Under the pieces are notes generated by a model that searched no databases, was not told where the DNA came from, and saw only the letters and a list, made by a program, of their open reading frames with translations. Of a DNA stretch of 64,000 nt, positions 16,920 to 27,539 are shown piece after piece. The stretch spans positions 248,001 through 312,000 of the forward strand of contig BSWA01000002.1 of assembly GCA_036245095.1 (NCBI GenBank), given 5' to 3'. A program made the position numbers and the translations under genes. The stretch comes from Improbicoccus devescovinae (GTDB taxonomy: Bacteria > Bacillota > Clostridia > Oscillospirales > Acutalibacteraceae). The number at the start of each line of letters is the position of its first letter. The first letter of the stretch is position 1.

Positions 16920-19900
16920 ATGGCAGACAATTTAACAAGCAAATGGAATATCTTTGGGATACCAAATCCCGAATTCGACGTGTTAATTAGCGTACTTTCA
17001 TGGATTTTAGAAACAGAGCCCTGGGATGTGAGATTTGCAAATGCAGCCTCAACAGATCTTTATGCGATTTTTATTGAGGCTGTTAATGAACTCAAAAAAA
17101 TCGACTCAGAACATGCGCCAAAAATACATGTCAGCGAAAAACATTTTGGGGACTTCGTTGCCATGGCTAACAAAATAGGAGGAAATATGACCGGATTAAA
17201 AGAAGAACTTTCATTAAAAGTTGCAGGCGGAGCTGATTCGCAAAAAAACAGATTTACAAAAATATTATCATCATCATTGGCAGCCCTTACTATAGCGAGC
17301 GTCCCTGGCGGGACGAATGCGTTTGCCGCTGCTACATCAACCAACAAGCCAAATGCCACGGCAGGAATAACGAAAAATCACCCCAACAACAAACCAGGAC
17401 CAACGAACGCATCCCAACAACCCAAAACGCCAGTCGGTACCAACGAGCATACGATAAAAGATGCGATGGATACAGTAAAACAATCAAAGCCGCAACTTGC
17501 TACCCCGAAAGCCAACAAGTCAGCACTTAATCCACTGTATGTTGCGGGGGGCCTCTTGGGTGTTCTTGGCGCTGTAGGGGTCACGGGCTTTGCTGTCAAA
17601 AAGCTTATATTAGACAAACGTACGGCAGACTTAACACACTCTGCGGCATTAGCGCTGATCGAGGGGTTTGACCCCGCTAACGCAAATGCCAAAGGGGACG
17701 ATAATCAAAAGAAAGAGTATGAAAAAATAAACAAAGAAATCCCTCGAGTGATAAAATGGGCAACGTCGATGGACTTAGATAAGGTCACTGAACTCGTTGC
17801 GCCCGGGAAAGAACTGTCAACATATGCAAATAAAGAAAAAAGGGAAGCGCTTGTAAAAAAAATAAAAGAATTAATTTCCATGAAAAACGCAGAAGACAAA
17901 CCTATATTTAGTGACCTTGAGGCAGAGAAAAAAGCTAAAGGAAATCTGCAAGCGCTCGCGGACAAAATGAAAGCAATGACAACCGACGCCCCAAAGGCCC
18001 GCGACGCCGCGGGCCCCCAAACAGACAAGCTTCCGGCTGCAATCGAAATAAATCGAGCAACTTTGAAAAGTGGTGCTGCGTTAGACAACCCCGCAGGACT
18101 TTCTAAGTACATTCAAGATTCATCTAATTTGGGCGAATTTAACGCGGATTTAATGCTTGAGGACCCAAAATCTATAACCAACCTATCAATCGATGCGCGC
18201 ACTAAGATGCTCGACTTTGGTTCTTTAATCCCAATCACGACGAAGATCGGGGGCGAAACGGTGACAGGCTTCGCCCTCCCAGTGACTAAATTGGACACAA
18301 TAGAGCAAATAACCGCGTTCATATCTACCATATGCAAAGGTTTTGGTATTGAGAGAGAAATAATCACAAAAGGGGAGAGCCTGCCAGACATTGGTTCAGC
18401 TAAGCCCGAACAGATTACTAAGTTTCTCACTCCTCCCGCGGCCGATGGTCCCTTCTCTTTTGATACGACACACCACGTCATCGGGGCTGTGCCAGCAGGA
18501 ACGAAGTTATTGCAACCGGCGAATATGACGGACGCTTTTTATGAGGCAACGAAGCCCGGTGTTGATCTCGCGCCGTGGTTAGCCGCGATGGGTGCTCGCG
18601 CCGTTCTTGGACCCCAAAACGAAACGCTGGAGTCCCTACGCTGGCTTATTTTAGTAGAAGCTTTGGCCAAACACAACGCTTCAACGCCCCCACCAAAGGA
18701 AACCAAAGTTACTTCAATATCGGCGGAGGCGCCAGGGACAACACCGGCGGGTGACGACGGACAACCAGATGCCGCATTAGAGCTCGAAGACAGGGGATTC
18801 ACGGCCAAACCCGCATTCCCGATTGACCAACAATTAGTAGATTTGTTGGCCGAATTACCCGAGGATATCGAATCTCCGGGAACTACGCCCACAAATGTAG
18901 TCATCGAGGACGACCCCAAAGAGACGGGGCGAATCAGGGCGGTAGTTCCCGCAAAAGCAACCCCGACCGAGCTTCCAGTTATGATCCTCGCGGGAATTCT
19001 TAAAGCAAGCGGGGGCCAAGAAATAACAAAAGAAGACGACGTACAAAAAAAACTAGAGACTATTTTCCCAAAAGACACGCCCCTTACAGTTTACTTTGGG
19101 TCGACCGACCCGGCGAAAGACACCCCGCAACAGAAAAAAATGCGAAGACTTAGTAAAGCTATCATTGAGGCTGTTAACTCCCAGAAATTAAAAAATAAGA
19201 TCGCCATGACGCCTAAAACCCTAGTTAGGGTTTATAGCCAGTCTCCTGCGCGGCCGCAGACAGCGAAACCAGACCAGGGGGCCGGGGTTCATACGGACGC
19301 CTTCGAAGCAACCCCATTCCGCGAACTTTTTGAAAAGAAAAACCCACTGACGGGCGAGCCGGGCCCGGTGACTATTGGATCTCTCCCCCTTTCAGAGTTT
19401 CCGTTCCAGACAGTCACGCTCGATGACAAACGAACAGTATCGCCAAACACGCCTGTCTTTTTGCTCTCCGGGTTGAAGAATCACGGAATCGCAACTGGCC
19501 CCGATGTGTTTGGGCAAATCGCGGCACTCGTTAGTGCGCTAGGAGGGCTAAAATTAGCATCGGGCGGCGATGTCAACCGGGACGAACTCGTCAAAGCTGC
19601 AGATCTACATCAAGGTCCCAGGGCAGCGTTTGGTTTTGGGTATGACGGGTCCGATCCGATAATGCAGCTTGGCGCATGGGTTGTCGTTTATGCTAACCTA
19701 TACGCAACAACAGACAAAGAAGAGGAGAAGGCGAAATGGCTTATCGAGGGCGTCAAGGTTCTTGCGTCGCTAAGGGATGCTACGTTAAAGTATGACGGGG
19801 CGGCCGCAGCCACTTCTGTTAATCCCTCAACATTAAAAGACGCAGGCGAGCAACTTATAAAAACAATAAACGCGGCGAAGTCGCTAATTAACGATGGGAA

Positions 19901-21743
19901 GATATCTAACGACCTAGGAAACAAAGAAAGTATTCGAAATTCACTGCAGAAGCTCGCTGATGAATTGAAGCCTGTTCAGGCGACCCTGAGCGACATTAAA
20001 ACCAAGGATAAAGAAGATGGTATAAAAGGGCTGTTCAGCGCCGACGCTAGGTCAGATGCAGCCCCGACCCAGGCAACTGTTTCGGCTATGCCGTCGTTCA
20101 CATCAGACCCCACAATTGACGGGCTGGTTCGGGTTGCCGGAACCTATACAAAATCGCTGGTGGGAACCGTTCTTTCTGTCCAAGAGGGAGAGGGGAACCT
20201 GAGCCCCGCAGGGTTGCTAGTTAAAATGATCGCTTCCGGGGATATAAACGCAGAAGATATTGCCCGGATTTCATCATATGACACCAGTGATGATAGGTCG
20301 TCCTGGGTTCTGGAGCGAGCGATTAAACACGGGCTAATCCCGAACGGCACAGACCTCCTAACCGTATTAAACTCCCCTTTCGATCAGGTGTTATTCCGCG
20401 AAGGGGCCCTCCCGAGGGATTACACCGGCTTGCCAAACGCGAACAAAAAAAAGATACTCGACGCATTGGTGAAAATAATCGACACCTCACCCGCCATAGT
20501 CCTGGCGGCAGGGACGCCGAAAGGGAAAAGTCACATCGCTGATCTAATCAAACAACTCCAGTCAGGCACAGCATACCGTAAAAAATCCATAAAACAGCCG
20601 AAGTCCACGCTACAACTCGGGACCCTGACGGGGCTAGGGGAGGGGAACGTATTTCCGCCCGAACAAGAGATGGAAAAATTCACGCTAGATGAGTATAAAA
20701 AAGCCGCACCAAGTATAAAAGCCCCGCCCCCCTCACCAACACCCTACCAAATCAGCCTCGCCTACGTGTTCGGCGAAAGTGTGGCCGACCTTCTAAAGGC
20801 TCTAAACGCCGCATTGTGCCAGGGAGATGCGGCGAAAGTTGATCAATCGGGAACAGCATATTATAACAAATTAAACCATGACAAACCAGTTGCTTGGAAA
20901 GATGCAAAACATGATACCCCGGCGTTCCTGGAATCGGATACGACCCATATAATAAAAACTGGGACTGGGCCTAACATTGTTCTCGATCAAATGATAACCT
21001 GTCTCGAGGCCGGCAAAACGGTGTACGGCCCTGCTAGCCGATACGGGAAACGCCTGGCAGAAATAACAACGCAAAAGGAACTGCTGGAACGCTATGCCCC
21101 TGGCTTTTTGACAGAATCAGACGGCAAAAAACGAACAGCACTCCTCAAAAAAGCCCGGTTCGCAGCAAAAAACCCAGTAGTAGGAGCTCACGGAACAGTT
21201 GGCTATTTCGCCCCACCCGCATATGATGAGGGCAACAGTGGGCGAATGACCCTTACTACAGAATTGACGGCGGCAGCAACCGCAAAAGCCGGGTTTCATG
21301 TTACAGACACACCGATGGAACAATTTGTAGGGGCTCTTAAAGAAGCAATTGAAAAAAACCCACAACCCGCCGAGCCCCTTGCAAAAGTTTGCTTGGACCC
21401 GAACGGGAAGTACGACCACCAAACTGGCCCGGGCCAGCTAGGTGCGATTTGCGCGGACCAGGCTGTTGCCTGCGTCGCGCGGTATCTTGCCGTATGCCAA
21501 ATGAAAAAAGCAACCCAACTAATCTCGGATTCCGCTCACGAATCAATCTACGTGGGCATAGTTGCTTCAACCATACGTGATTTTTTAGTTGGGATGAATG
21601 ATCTCGTTAAGACGCACCCACTTGTCAAGCCAGAAGATCAAAAAGTAAAAGAACTGGTTGCGAAATTCAACCAGAGGTTCGCCGACGGCTCTGCAGGGAA
21701 AGCCCAAGCGGCCGAAGCCAAACCGGGCGCCACTACGTCGTAA
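16920..21743 (+). CDS. Giant exported or surface protein, 1,607 residues (paralogue 1)
   Basis: No known family recognised. Visible layout: an N-terminal domain of about 105 residues (NIFGIPNPEFDVLISVLSWI, later ASTDLYAIFIEA); a signal-peptide-like stretch at about 109-137 with basic flank KNRFTK, hydrophobic core and an alanine end AFAA; a P/N/T-rich linker; a hydrophobic segment at about 202-228 followed by KK; then about 1,370 residues, largely predicted helical, with proline-rich linkers. The start is ATG at 16920 after AAGGAAGGTGG. It shares N-terminal architecture and motifs with the next gene. The DNA turns much GC-richer after the first few hundred bases, unlike nearby genes. Confidence 0.85.
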   Translation: MADNLTSKWNIFGIPNPEFDVLISVLSWILETEPWDVRFANAASTDLYAIFIEAVNELKKIDSEHAPKIHVSEKHFGDFVAMANKIGGNMTGLKEELSLKVAGGADSQKNRFTKILSSSLAALTIASVPGGTNAFAAATSTNKPNATAGITKNHPNNKPGPTNASQQPKTPVGTNEHTIKDAMDTVKQSKPQLATPKANKSALNPLYVAGGLLGVLGAVGVTGFAVKKLILDKRTADLTHSAALALIEGFDPANANAKGDDNQKKEYEKINKEIPRVIKWATSMDLDKVTELVAPGKELSTYANKEKREALVKKIKELISMKNAEDKPIFSDLEAEKKAKGNLQALADKMKAMTTDAPKARDAAGPQTDKLPAAIEINRATLKSGAALDNPAGLSKYIQDSSNLGEFNADLMLEDPKSITNLSIDARTKMLDFGSLIPITTKIGGETVTGFALPVTKLDTIEQITAFISTICKGFGIEREIITKGESLPDIGSAKPEQITKFLTPPAADGPFSFDTTHHVIGAVPAGTKLLQPANMTDAFYEATKPGVDLAPWLAAMGARAVLGPQNETLESLRWLILVEALAKHNASTPPPKETKVTSISAEAPGTTPAGDDGQPDAALELEDRGFTAKPAFPIDQQLVDLLAELPEDIESPGTTPTNVVIEDDPKETGRIRAVVPAKATPTELPVMILAGILKASGGQEITKEDDVQKKLETIFPKDTPLTVYFGSTDPAKDTPQQKKMRRLSKAIIEAVNSQKLKNKIAMTPKTLVRVYSQSPARPQTAKPDQGAGVHTDAFEATPFRELFEKKNPLTGEPGPVTIGSLPLSEFPFQTVTLDDKRTVSPNTPVFLLSGLKNHGIATGPDVFGQIAALVSALGGLKLASGGDVNRDELVKAADLHQGPRAAFGFGYDGSDPIMQLGAWVVVYANLYATTDKEEEKAKWLIEGVKVLASLRDATLKYDGAAAATSVNPSTLKDAGEQLIKTINAAKSLINDGKISNDLGNKESIRNSLQKLADELKPVQATLSDIKTKDKEDGIKGLFSADARSDAAPTQATVSAMPSFTSDPTIDGLVRVAGTYTKSLVGTVLSVQEGEGNLSPAGLLVKMIASGDINAEDIARISSYDTSDDRSSWVLERAIKHGLIPNGTDLLTVLNSPFDQVLFREGALPRDYTGLPNANKKKILDALVKIIDTSPAIVLAAGTPKGKSHIADLIKQLQSGTAYRKKSIKQPKSTLQLGTLTGLGEGNVFPPEQEMEKFTLDEYKKAAPSIKAPPPSPTPYQISLAYVFGESVADLLKALNAALCQGDAAKVDQSGTAYYNKLNHDKPVAWKDAKHDTPAFLESDTTHIIKTGTGPNIVLDQMITCLEAGKTVYGPASRYGKRLAEITTQKELLERYAPGFLTESDGKKRTALLKKARFAAKNPVVGAHGTVGYFAPPAYDEGNSGRMTLTTELTAAATAKAGFHVTDTPMEQFVGALKEAIEKNPQPAEPLAKVCLDPNGKYDHQTGPGQLGAICADQAVACVARYLAVCQMKKATQLISDSAHESIYVGIVASTIRDFLVGMNDLVKTHPLVKPEDQKVKELVAKFNQRFADGSAGKAQAAEAKPGATTS

Positions 21744-22465
21744 TAAACGTGAGAGCGGCGGGCTCGGGGAACATGTATGTAATCCCCTACCCTTGTTATA
21801 AGCCGAGGCTGAATAAATAAACTGCAAGCAATAACGCTTGTATTTGGCTGGCAAAAAGGTCGGGGCCCGGGGGCGCGCTACAATCCGCCTGTTGGTGCAC
21901 GCCCAACTAGGTTGGAACTGGTCGATGTTATGATGAATATCTTTCGGAAATAAGGAGACAGAGGAAAACAATAGTATTTCGCTATGAGAAATAGATTTAT
22001 ATTTTTTGTTTATGTCTTCAGCCTTTCTACCCTCATTTATAAAAACAATAACGGGGAGATGTTGATTCGTGTGCGTAGTTTTGGTGCTTACTCCCCTTCC
22101 GACGGAGCCGATGTTATGGGGTACCCCACTATGTCCGGGAGATCGTATTTCTTTTGATTTTCGTGGGCTTTGTCGCTTCGGAGAGCATGCCCAACGCGGC
22201 TGGGTGCCGAGGCCCCTTCAGTAATTATGTTCCTGCATTATTTATGATGAGCCAAGAATAAATTCTCGGTTGCCCCAGCTGAACATATGATTTATTTGAA
22301 TTCAACAAAAAAACATGTGAATGAAAAGGAAAAATTAATTAAATTGAATAAATTCGGATTTGCTTCATACAATATTGTTGACAATTGATATCTAGTATGC
22401 TAACATACATCACATGATGCAAAATTATATTATGTAAAAAACAAAACTTAGGAAGGTGATTTCTT
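21744..22465. other. 722-base GC-rich gap between the two giant genes
   Basis: The first half is as GC-rich as the flanking coding sequence but has stops in all frames. It then turns AT-rich from about 22260 towards the next promoter. I see no gene, RNA or clear terminator. It may be a decayed coding remnant of a third copy; that is a guess from composition only. Confidence 0.35.
22378..22406 (+). promoter_or_regulatory. Promoter of the second giant gene
   Basis: A perfect TTGACA (22378-22383) is followed after 17 bases by TAACAT (22401-22406), about 60 bases before the start codon. Position relative to the gene matches that of the first giant gene. Confidence 0.65.
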
Positions 22466-25400
22466 ATGACCTCAAACCCCCTTGATAAATACAATATATT
22501 CGGTTTAACTTCGCATGAGTTTTCTGTTATAGTTCAGGTTTTTGTTTGGATTAATTCTAATCCTGATTGGCTTCAAAAATTAAAGACCATGGAAATTGCT
22601 GACTTGTATACTTTCTTCACCGCTGCTGCGAATGAACTGAACCGCCGACGTGGAATCGAAGGAGATATGAATGTTTCAGAGGAAGCCCTTGCTAAATTTG
22701 TATCAAAATCTAGTGAGGTTACACAAAATATGAAAGAAATCAATAACTCGGCTTTATTAGCCGCTGGAGGTTCCCAGCACCACAAAAATAAATTCACGAG
22801 GGCCTTATCTGCGTCTTTGGCTGCTTTAAGCCTTGCCACAGTACCAGGAGCAACAACCGCATTAGCCGCAAACATAGGCGGGCCTGGAAAGCCATCACAT
22901 CAGCAACAAACAGCAGCCCAAAAACCGGGTACGGGCGGCCCTACGAAGATCTCTCCGGGCGCCTCGCTAAAACAATCGCATAATAGTAATCAAACACATA
23001 CCAAACAAGGCCAGCAGCAACAAATCAAACAGGAAATTGAGAAACAAATAAAGAAGCCGACCCCCTGGGATAAAATTAAAGATCTTCCGGCCGTAGGAAA
23101 AGTGGGCCTCGCAGTGCTCGGTGCCGCTGGTGTCGCCGCGCTGGGCTTCGGAGGCTACAAACTGCTAAGGAATCGTGGGGAAAGCCCAGATGGGGCCGCG
23201 AAACTGACCGATGAAGAAAAACAACAAATGAAAGAACTACAAAATGCCCTAAAAGCAGCGCAAGACGCGCCGTCAGAAGGAGAAAAGAAAGCAGCAATCG
23301 AGAAAATCCGAGCCAAACAAAACCTGTTGGTTAAAATGCATGATCTTAGCAACAACGGCAAGCTTTCCGAAGCTGGGTTATCGAATGAAGATTCGGAAGA
23401 TTTTAAAAAACGACTTGAAAATATTTCGACCAACGCTGGTAGATATGACCTATCCGCCGACACGTTAGCAAAATTACAAAACCCACTAGGCCAGAGTAGC
23501 GAAGACCCGAAAACCGCGAAGCGGCAACAAACCTCTATTTATAAACCCATGCTCGACGGCCTCAAAACTTCCGATTCAAAGCGAGTGCTAGACACCCTAA
23601 CGAAAGCAATAGACGGGGACTGTCAGGAGGCAGAGAAGGTTACGGCTGCGCTACTCCGCCACGAGTTTGGCGGGACTACCGACACCGCGAAAATCAAGGC
23701 AGCTGCTGAGTCACTCAAATGCCCGGCGGGAAAATCTAACGAGGTGATGCAGAGCTGGGCGAGAGGGATCCTGGCTGTCCTTAGCAAGGTCCCTCAAGGC
23801 TCGGCTGAATTACGGGACGAAATAACAAAAACCCAAAAAGAGGCACTTAAAACAGCTCACGAGGCCCCCGCAGATAAAAAGGAGGCGCAAACTTATGCCA
23901 CGCTCACAGGTGTGCTGGTTGGACGCGGTAACCTTACGGCTGTAAACGAATATGTGGAAGCGGGCGTCCGAGGGTCCCAGAAAGGGACAATCGGTGTTCC
24001 TGCAGGACTTTTGGAGCATGCCATAGCCAAGGGATTCTTCGAGAAGACGTCTGAGGGGCTCCGAAAAGACGTGCAGGCTATCGCGGGACGAGACCTCCCC
24101 GCCTTCTCCCCGGTTGAGATTAAAAACCAGCCCAACCACGTTCCGCACAACGACGAGGAGTCATTAAGAGCATGTTTCTCCAAAGAAACAATAGATTACC
24201 CGAAGCTAGACGAACTTGCAAAAAAGTATAACCTTAACTACATCGCGCTCGCCGCGGCAGGCTATGATAGTCTCAGCCGTGTGCCTGACGCAACTAAAGC
24301 AAAATACACAAAAAATCTACAGGCTTTGCTTGAAGATATAATTAAAATCCACTCTATTGTTGCCGCCGGAGAGAAACTGACCGCTGCCGGCCGCTTGGTT
24401 TTCTCCCCAGTTGTGACGCATCGCGTAAATCAGACCACGACCCAAGACGAAGAAGTACTAGAGGCAACGCTCACGCAGATTGAGGCACCAACATACAGCC
24501 CAGACAACAAACAATTCAACGCGAACTTCCACCCCCACCCCGGATCTTTTCAGGACCTGAACGACCAACAAAAGGAAAGTATACGAAAATTAGCCAAGGA
24601 GGAGGTAGCTGTCCTCGCCGCGATATTGGCCAGTCAGCCGGAAACCGTGCGGCTCACTTTCTCTCAAGTGAATGTCTGTGGATGCATTCTCCCAACATTA
24701 TTCCGTCTAGCGCATGTTATTGGGCCGGACGATTACAAATGGAGCTCAGTCGCACAGGAAAAAATCGCAACCACAGCGATAAAGGCATTCTCCGGCGAAA
24801 GCGAAACCAATAAGGGTATACCACAGTTAGCCAAAAAAATACAAGCCCTAAATAAAAGCTCGGTACGTAGTGACGATCAAGAAGAAACAGAGAGCTCACT
24901 TAGTTGGTTCTTTTCTGTGCTCGATGACCCAGATTTACGTTCGGACCTTGACGCTCTATTTAGCAACCCGGAATTTCCTCCATTCCTACAAAAGCTCACA
25001 ACTATCGAAATTGTTCCTGATGAAGCCGCCCGACGACCGTCTACGAAAAAATATGAGGAACTGCTGGGGCTGACCTCGGATCAACAAGCACTCAAACAAG
25101 AATTATATAAGGAAACAGGGTTCCATACGACCCATCCTGTTACTAAAACACCATACGAAATATACCAAGGAAAACAAGAGACGAAGGAAGCGTACGTTGA
25201 TCGGGTTAGTTCTTACATTTATCCCATTTCTACGCCAACCCAAAAAATAGACCCCGATGGAGCGATTGCGATGGTCAATGCGTTCTTGAAAGACCCCGAA
25301 GCCAACACGGCGCTTACGGCTCTGGCAGTTAGTTTGTTTGGCACCGGGCAACCCGAGGCTGCTCAGATTGCCAAGATCGGGGCAGGGTTTATTCTCATGA

Positions 25401-27256
25401 ATGATCTAATAAACGCCGGGGAACAAACCACCAAAGCACAAACACACAAAAAACAGCTGCAAAACTTATTACGAGAGAAGGCCGAAGATAGGCCACGAAC
25501 AACAATACAAAGAAGAGAACCCGACATAATAAGTGAAGCAGACAAATTGATCTCCATAGACGTCCTTAAAAAAATCCCAAAAAGAACGGGATTAACAGCG
25601 CAACAACTATACGACAACCTGTGCGCGATCAACGTCCCCCTAGTAAATAAGAGGACAAACAATACACTAACGCCCGCAACAACAAAAGGGGCTATGTTCG
25701 ACATAGAGCTCTTCAACCTGTTCACAGGCACGCGTGCTGTCCCCGCGAGCTCCGGCCCAGGGGACAAAGTAAAAGGGTTTAACATCACGCTAAATACAAT
25801 GCCTACCACTATACCCCCGATGACGGCAGAACGCGCGACAATAACAAACGAACAAATGTGGAACGACATCAAGACGATCTCAGATTTAGTGGATGGACGC
25901 AGACCAGATAGGGCCGACGCAATGATGCAAGCAATCACGGCCGCAGATGGTAAGTCACTGTCTGCTTACGGCCGCGCAATGCTTGCTGATCTTACCCCTG
26001 GCCAACGCGAAGATATAGCAAAAATATACGCATCGCCTTGCTGTTACGAGGCCGTGGCGGCCAAAGTGGCCTCATATGTCGGATCACCTGACGAGCAAGC
26101 GTTAGCAGGGCTGCTCAAGAACGAGGCGCAAGTTGTTGCGCTTGTAAATCTGCCTCGGTTGTTGGCTACCTATTCGTCTACTGTGGACTTAAAAGGAAAC
26201 ATACAAAGTCTGTTTAAGATGGATGAACCAGGCCTCACTACTCTTTTTAAGGCGTGCAGACAGGCAGTGTTAGAATCGACGCTAGGTATCACCCAGGAAA
26301 AAGCAACCGAAATAGAAAGAGCTGCGGATATTGCCCTCCATACATTCGCCAACCAATACGAAGCGGCCGCCGCATTAGCATTGATGTATCACAGCCACGG
26401 AGGCTTTACCGACCCGATAGCTGCAGCAAAAGCGGCCAAAAACAAACCTACCGAAATCGATGCACTTGGCATATCCATTCCCGAGATGGTTATTGAAAAT
26501 ATACACTCCGGGAAATCGGCGTGGACCCCCCCTGCTGGAATCAAGAAAGATGCGCGATACTTGCCGAAAAACGTCACCAGGGGATTTGCAGATCTCCATG
26601 CGGGCCGAATACAAGAAGCGGTCACAGCGCTGAACGAACATAGAAAAGAAGTGGGCGCTATGCAAACTACCGAAATTAACCCCTGTCTCGCCCCATATAC
26701 CAATTGCGATGGAAAAGGAAACTGGGCCTCCACCGCCACGAAACAAAATATCGAGGAAGGAGTGACAGCATGTTTTGGCGGTTTATTCGGCACGATATAT
26801 CGTGATTGGATGAAGGATGTAACCCCTGGGACCACCCCGACAACGAAATCCACAACCCAACTCGAAGATCTTGTCAAAAAAACACTCGAACTTGACTCAT
26901 GCGTCGAAGGGGCCGACCTCGCCGCACAGAAAGCCACGGAAAAGGGAAAACAACTACAAGAACTCCGACACGAGATTGCAGCACTGGCTACCCAACAAAC
27001 GAAAAAACCGAACCCATCTGTCCTCGTCGAAAAGAGCATCCACCAATTAAAGGCAGCAATAGATAAAGCGCCCGATGATACCGCCGCAAAGGCGCTTTGG
27101 GATGCAGCGCCTACAATTATACGTCAAAGTTCAGTTAGTTGTGTCCCCTCCTACAATATAGGGTTTGGAGACGCAGCACGTTTGATTGAGTCCTGTACCC
27201 CACCAAGCTCCACCAAGGCTGAATATATCAAAGCCCTGAATGAAATGACCCGCTAA
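22466..27256 (+). CDS. Giant exported or surface protein, 1,596 residues (paralogue 2)
   Basis: Same architecture as the preceding giant: N-terminal domain with YNIFGLTSHEFSVIVQVFVW and EIADLYTFFTAA; a signal-like stretch at about 107-135 (KNKFTRALSASLAALSLATV, ending TALAA); a Q/H/N/P-rich linker to about 200; a hydrophobic segment at about 210-233 (GKVGLAVLGAAGVAALGFGG) followed by basic residues; then about 1,360 mostly helical residues with no family I know. Conservation with paralogue 1 is clear at the N-terminus and weak later, with a possible shared cysteine-bearing block near the C-terminus. The start is ATG after AGGAAGGTG. The gene is strongly GC-rich compared with the chromosome around it. 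Confidence 0.85.
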   Translation: MTSNPLDKYNIFGLTSHEFSVIVQVFVWINSNPDWLQKLKTMEIADLYTFFTAAANELNRRRGIEGDMNVSEEALAKFVSKSSEVTQNMKEINNSALLAAGGSQHHKNKFTRALSASLAALSLATVPGATTALAANIGGPGKPSHQQQTAAQKPGTGGPTKISPGASLKQSHNSNQTHTKQGQQQQIKQEIEKQIKKPTPWDKIKDLPAVGKVGLAVLGAAGVAALGFGGYKLLRNRGESPDGAAKLTDEEKQQMKELQNALKAAQDAPSEGEKKAAIEKIRAKQNLLVKMHDLSNNGKLSEAGLSNEDSEDFKKRLENISTNAGRYDLSADTLAKLQNPLGQSSEDPKTAKRQQTSIYKPMLDGLKTSDSKRVLDTLTKAIDGDCQEAEKVTAALLRHEFGGTTDTAKIKAAAESLKCPAGKSNEVMQSWARGILAVLSKVPQGSAELRDEITKTQKEALKTAHEAPADKKEAQTYATLTGVLVGRGNLTAVNEYVEAGVRGSQKGTIGVPAGLLEHAIAKGFFEKTSEGLRKDVQAIAGRDLPAFSPVEIKNQPNHVPHNDEESLRACFSKETIDYPKLDELAKKYNLNYIALAAAGYDSLSRVPDATKAKYTKNLQALLEDIIKIHSIVAAGEKLTAAGRLVFSPVVTHRVNQTTTQDEEVLEATLTQIEAPTYSPDNKQFNANFHPHPGSFQDLNDQQKESIRKLAKEEVAVLAAILASQPETVRLTFSQVNVCGCILPTLFRLAHVIGPDDYKWSSVAQEKIATTAIKAFSGESETNKGIPQLAKKIQALNKSSVRSDDQEETESSLSWFFSVLDDPDLRSDLDALFSNPEFPPFLQKLTTIEIVPDEAARRPSTKKYEELLGLTSDQQALKQELYKETGFHTTHPVTKTPYEIYQGKQETKEAYVDRVSSYIYPISTPTQKIDPDGAIAMVNAFLKDPEANTALTALAVSLFGTGQPEAAQIAKIGAGFILMNDLINAGEQTTKAQTHKKQLQNLLREKAEDRPRTTIQRREPDIISEADKLISIDVLKKIPKRTGLTAQQLYDNLCAINVPLVNKRTNNTLTPATTKGAMFDIELFNLFTGTRAVPASSGPGDKVKGFNITLNTMPTTIPPMTAERATITNEQMWNDIKTISDLVDGRRPDRADAMMQAITAADGKSLSAYGRAMLADLTPGQREDIAKIYASPCCYEAVAAKVASYVGSPDEQALAGLLKNEAQVVALVNLPRLLATYSSTVDLKGNIQSLFKMDEPGLTTLFKACRQAVLESTLGITQEKATEIERAADIALHTFANQYEAAAALALMYHSHGGFTDPIAAAKAAKNKPTEIDALGISIPEMVIENIHSGKSAWTPPAGIKKDARYLPKNVTRGFADLHAGRIQEAVTALNEHRKEVGAMQTTEINPCLAPYTNCDGKGNWASTATKQNIEEGVTACFGGLFGTIYRDWMKDVTPGTTPTTKSTTQLEDLVKKTLELDSCVEGADLAAQKATEKGKQLQELRHEIAALATQQTKKPNPSVLVEKSIHQLKAAIDKAPDDTAAKALWDAAPTIIRQSSVSCVPSYNIGFGDAARLIESCTPPSSTKAEYIKALNEMTR

Positions 27257-27283
27257 CCCGCCGCAAAGAAGGGAAAAACGGCC

Positions 27284-27330
27284 GGAGCCGGCTCCTTGGT
27301 TTCTTTCTAGGAGCCTCTTGTCCTGTTATT
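27284..27330 (+). terminator. Candidate terminator after the second giant gene
   Basis: GGCTCCT (27290-27296) can pair with AGGAGCC (27309-27315) across a 12-base loop, followed by a T-rich but interrupted stretch. A nested palindrome, GGAGCCGGCTCC, starts at 27284. It lies about 30 bases after the stop codon. Confidence 0.4.
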
Positions 27331-27539
27331 TTTGTGTAAGTTTGCTCGTTAGTCGTTATCCCGTGCCCCCCTATAAGAGTTTTTCAAATACATTCGGTGT
27401 TTTTATTTTTTTAGTAATTTATGTTTCTTTTTTCTTGACATTAATTTATTTGTTTGTATTATTAATCTAGATAGTTTTATAAGTTTATGTTAAAAATATA
27501 TTAAATTTTGTATTTGATAAAAATCAATTTAACTTTAAG

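Noticed and set aside
25363..25938. Long minus-strand open frame inside the second giant gene
   Set aside because: GC-rich coding DNA leaves long antisense frames. It has no ribosome binding site, no family resemblance and is fully inside a better gene. The same applies to 17378-18481, 18539-19078, 21585-21971 and 26389-27039.
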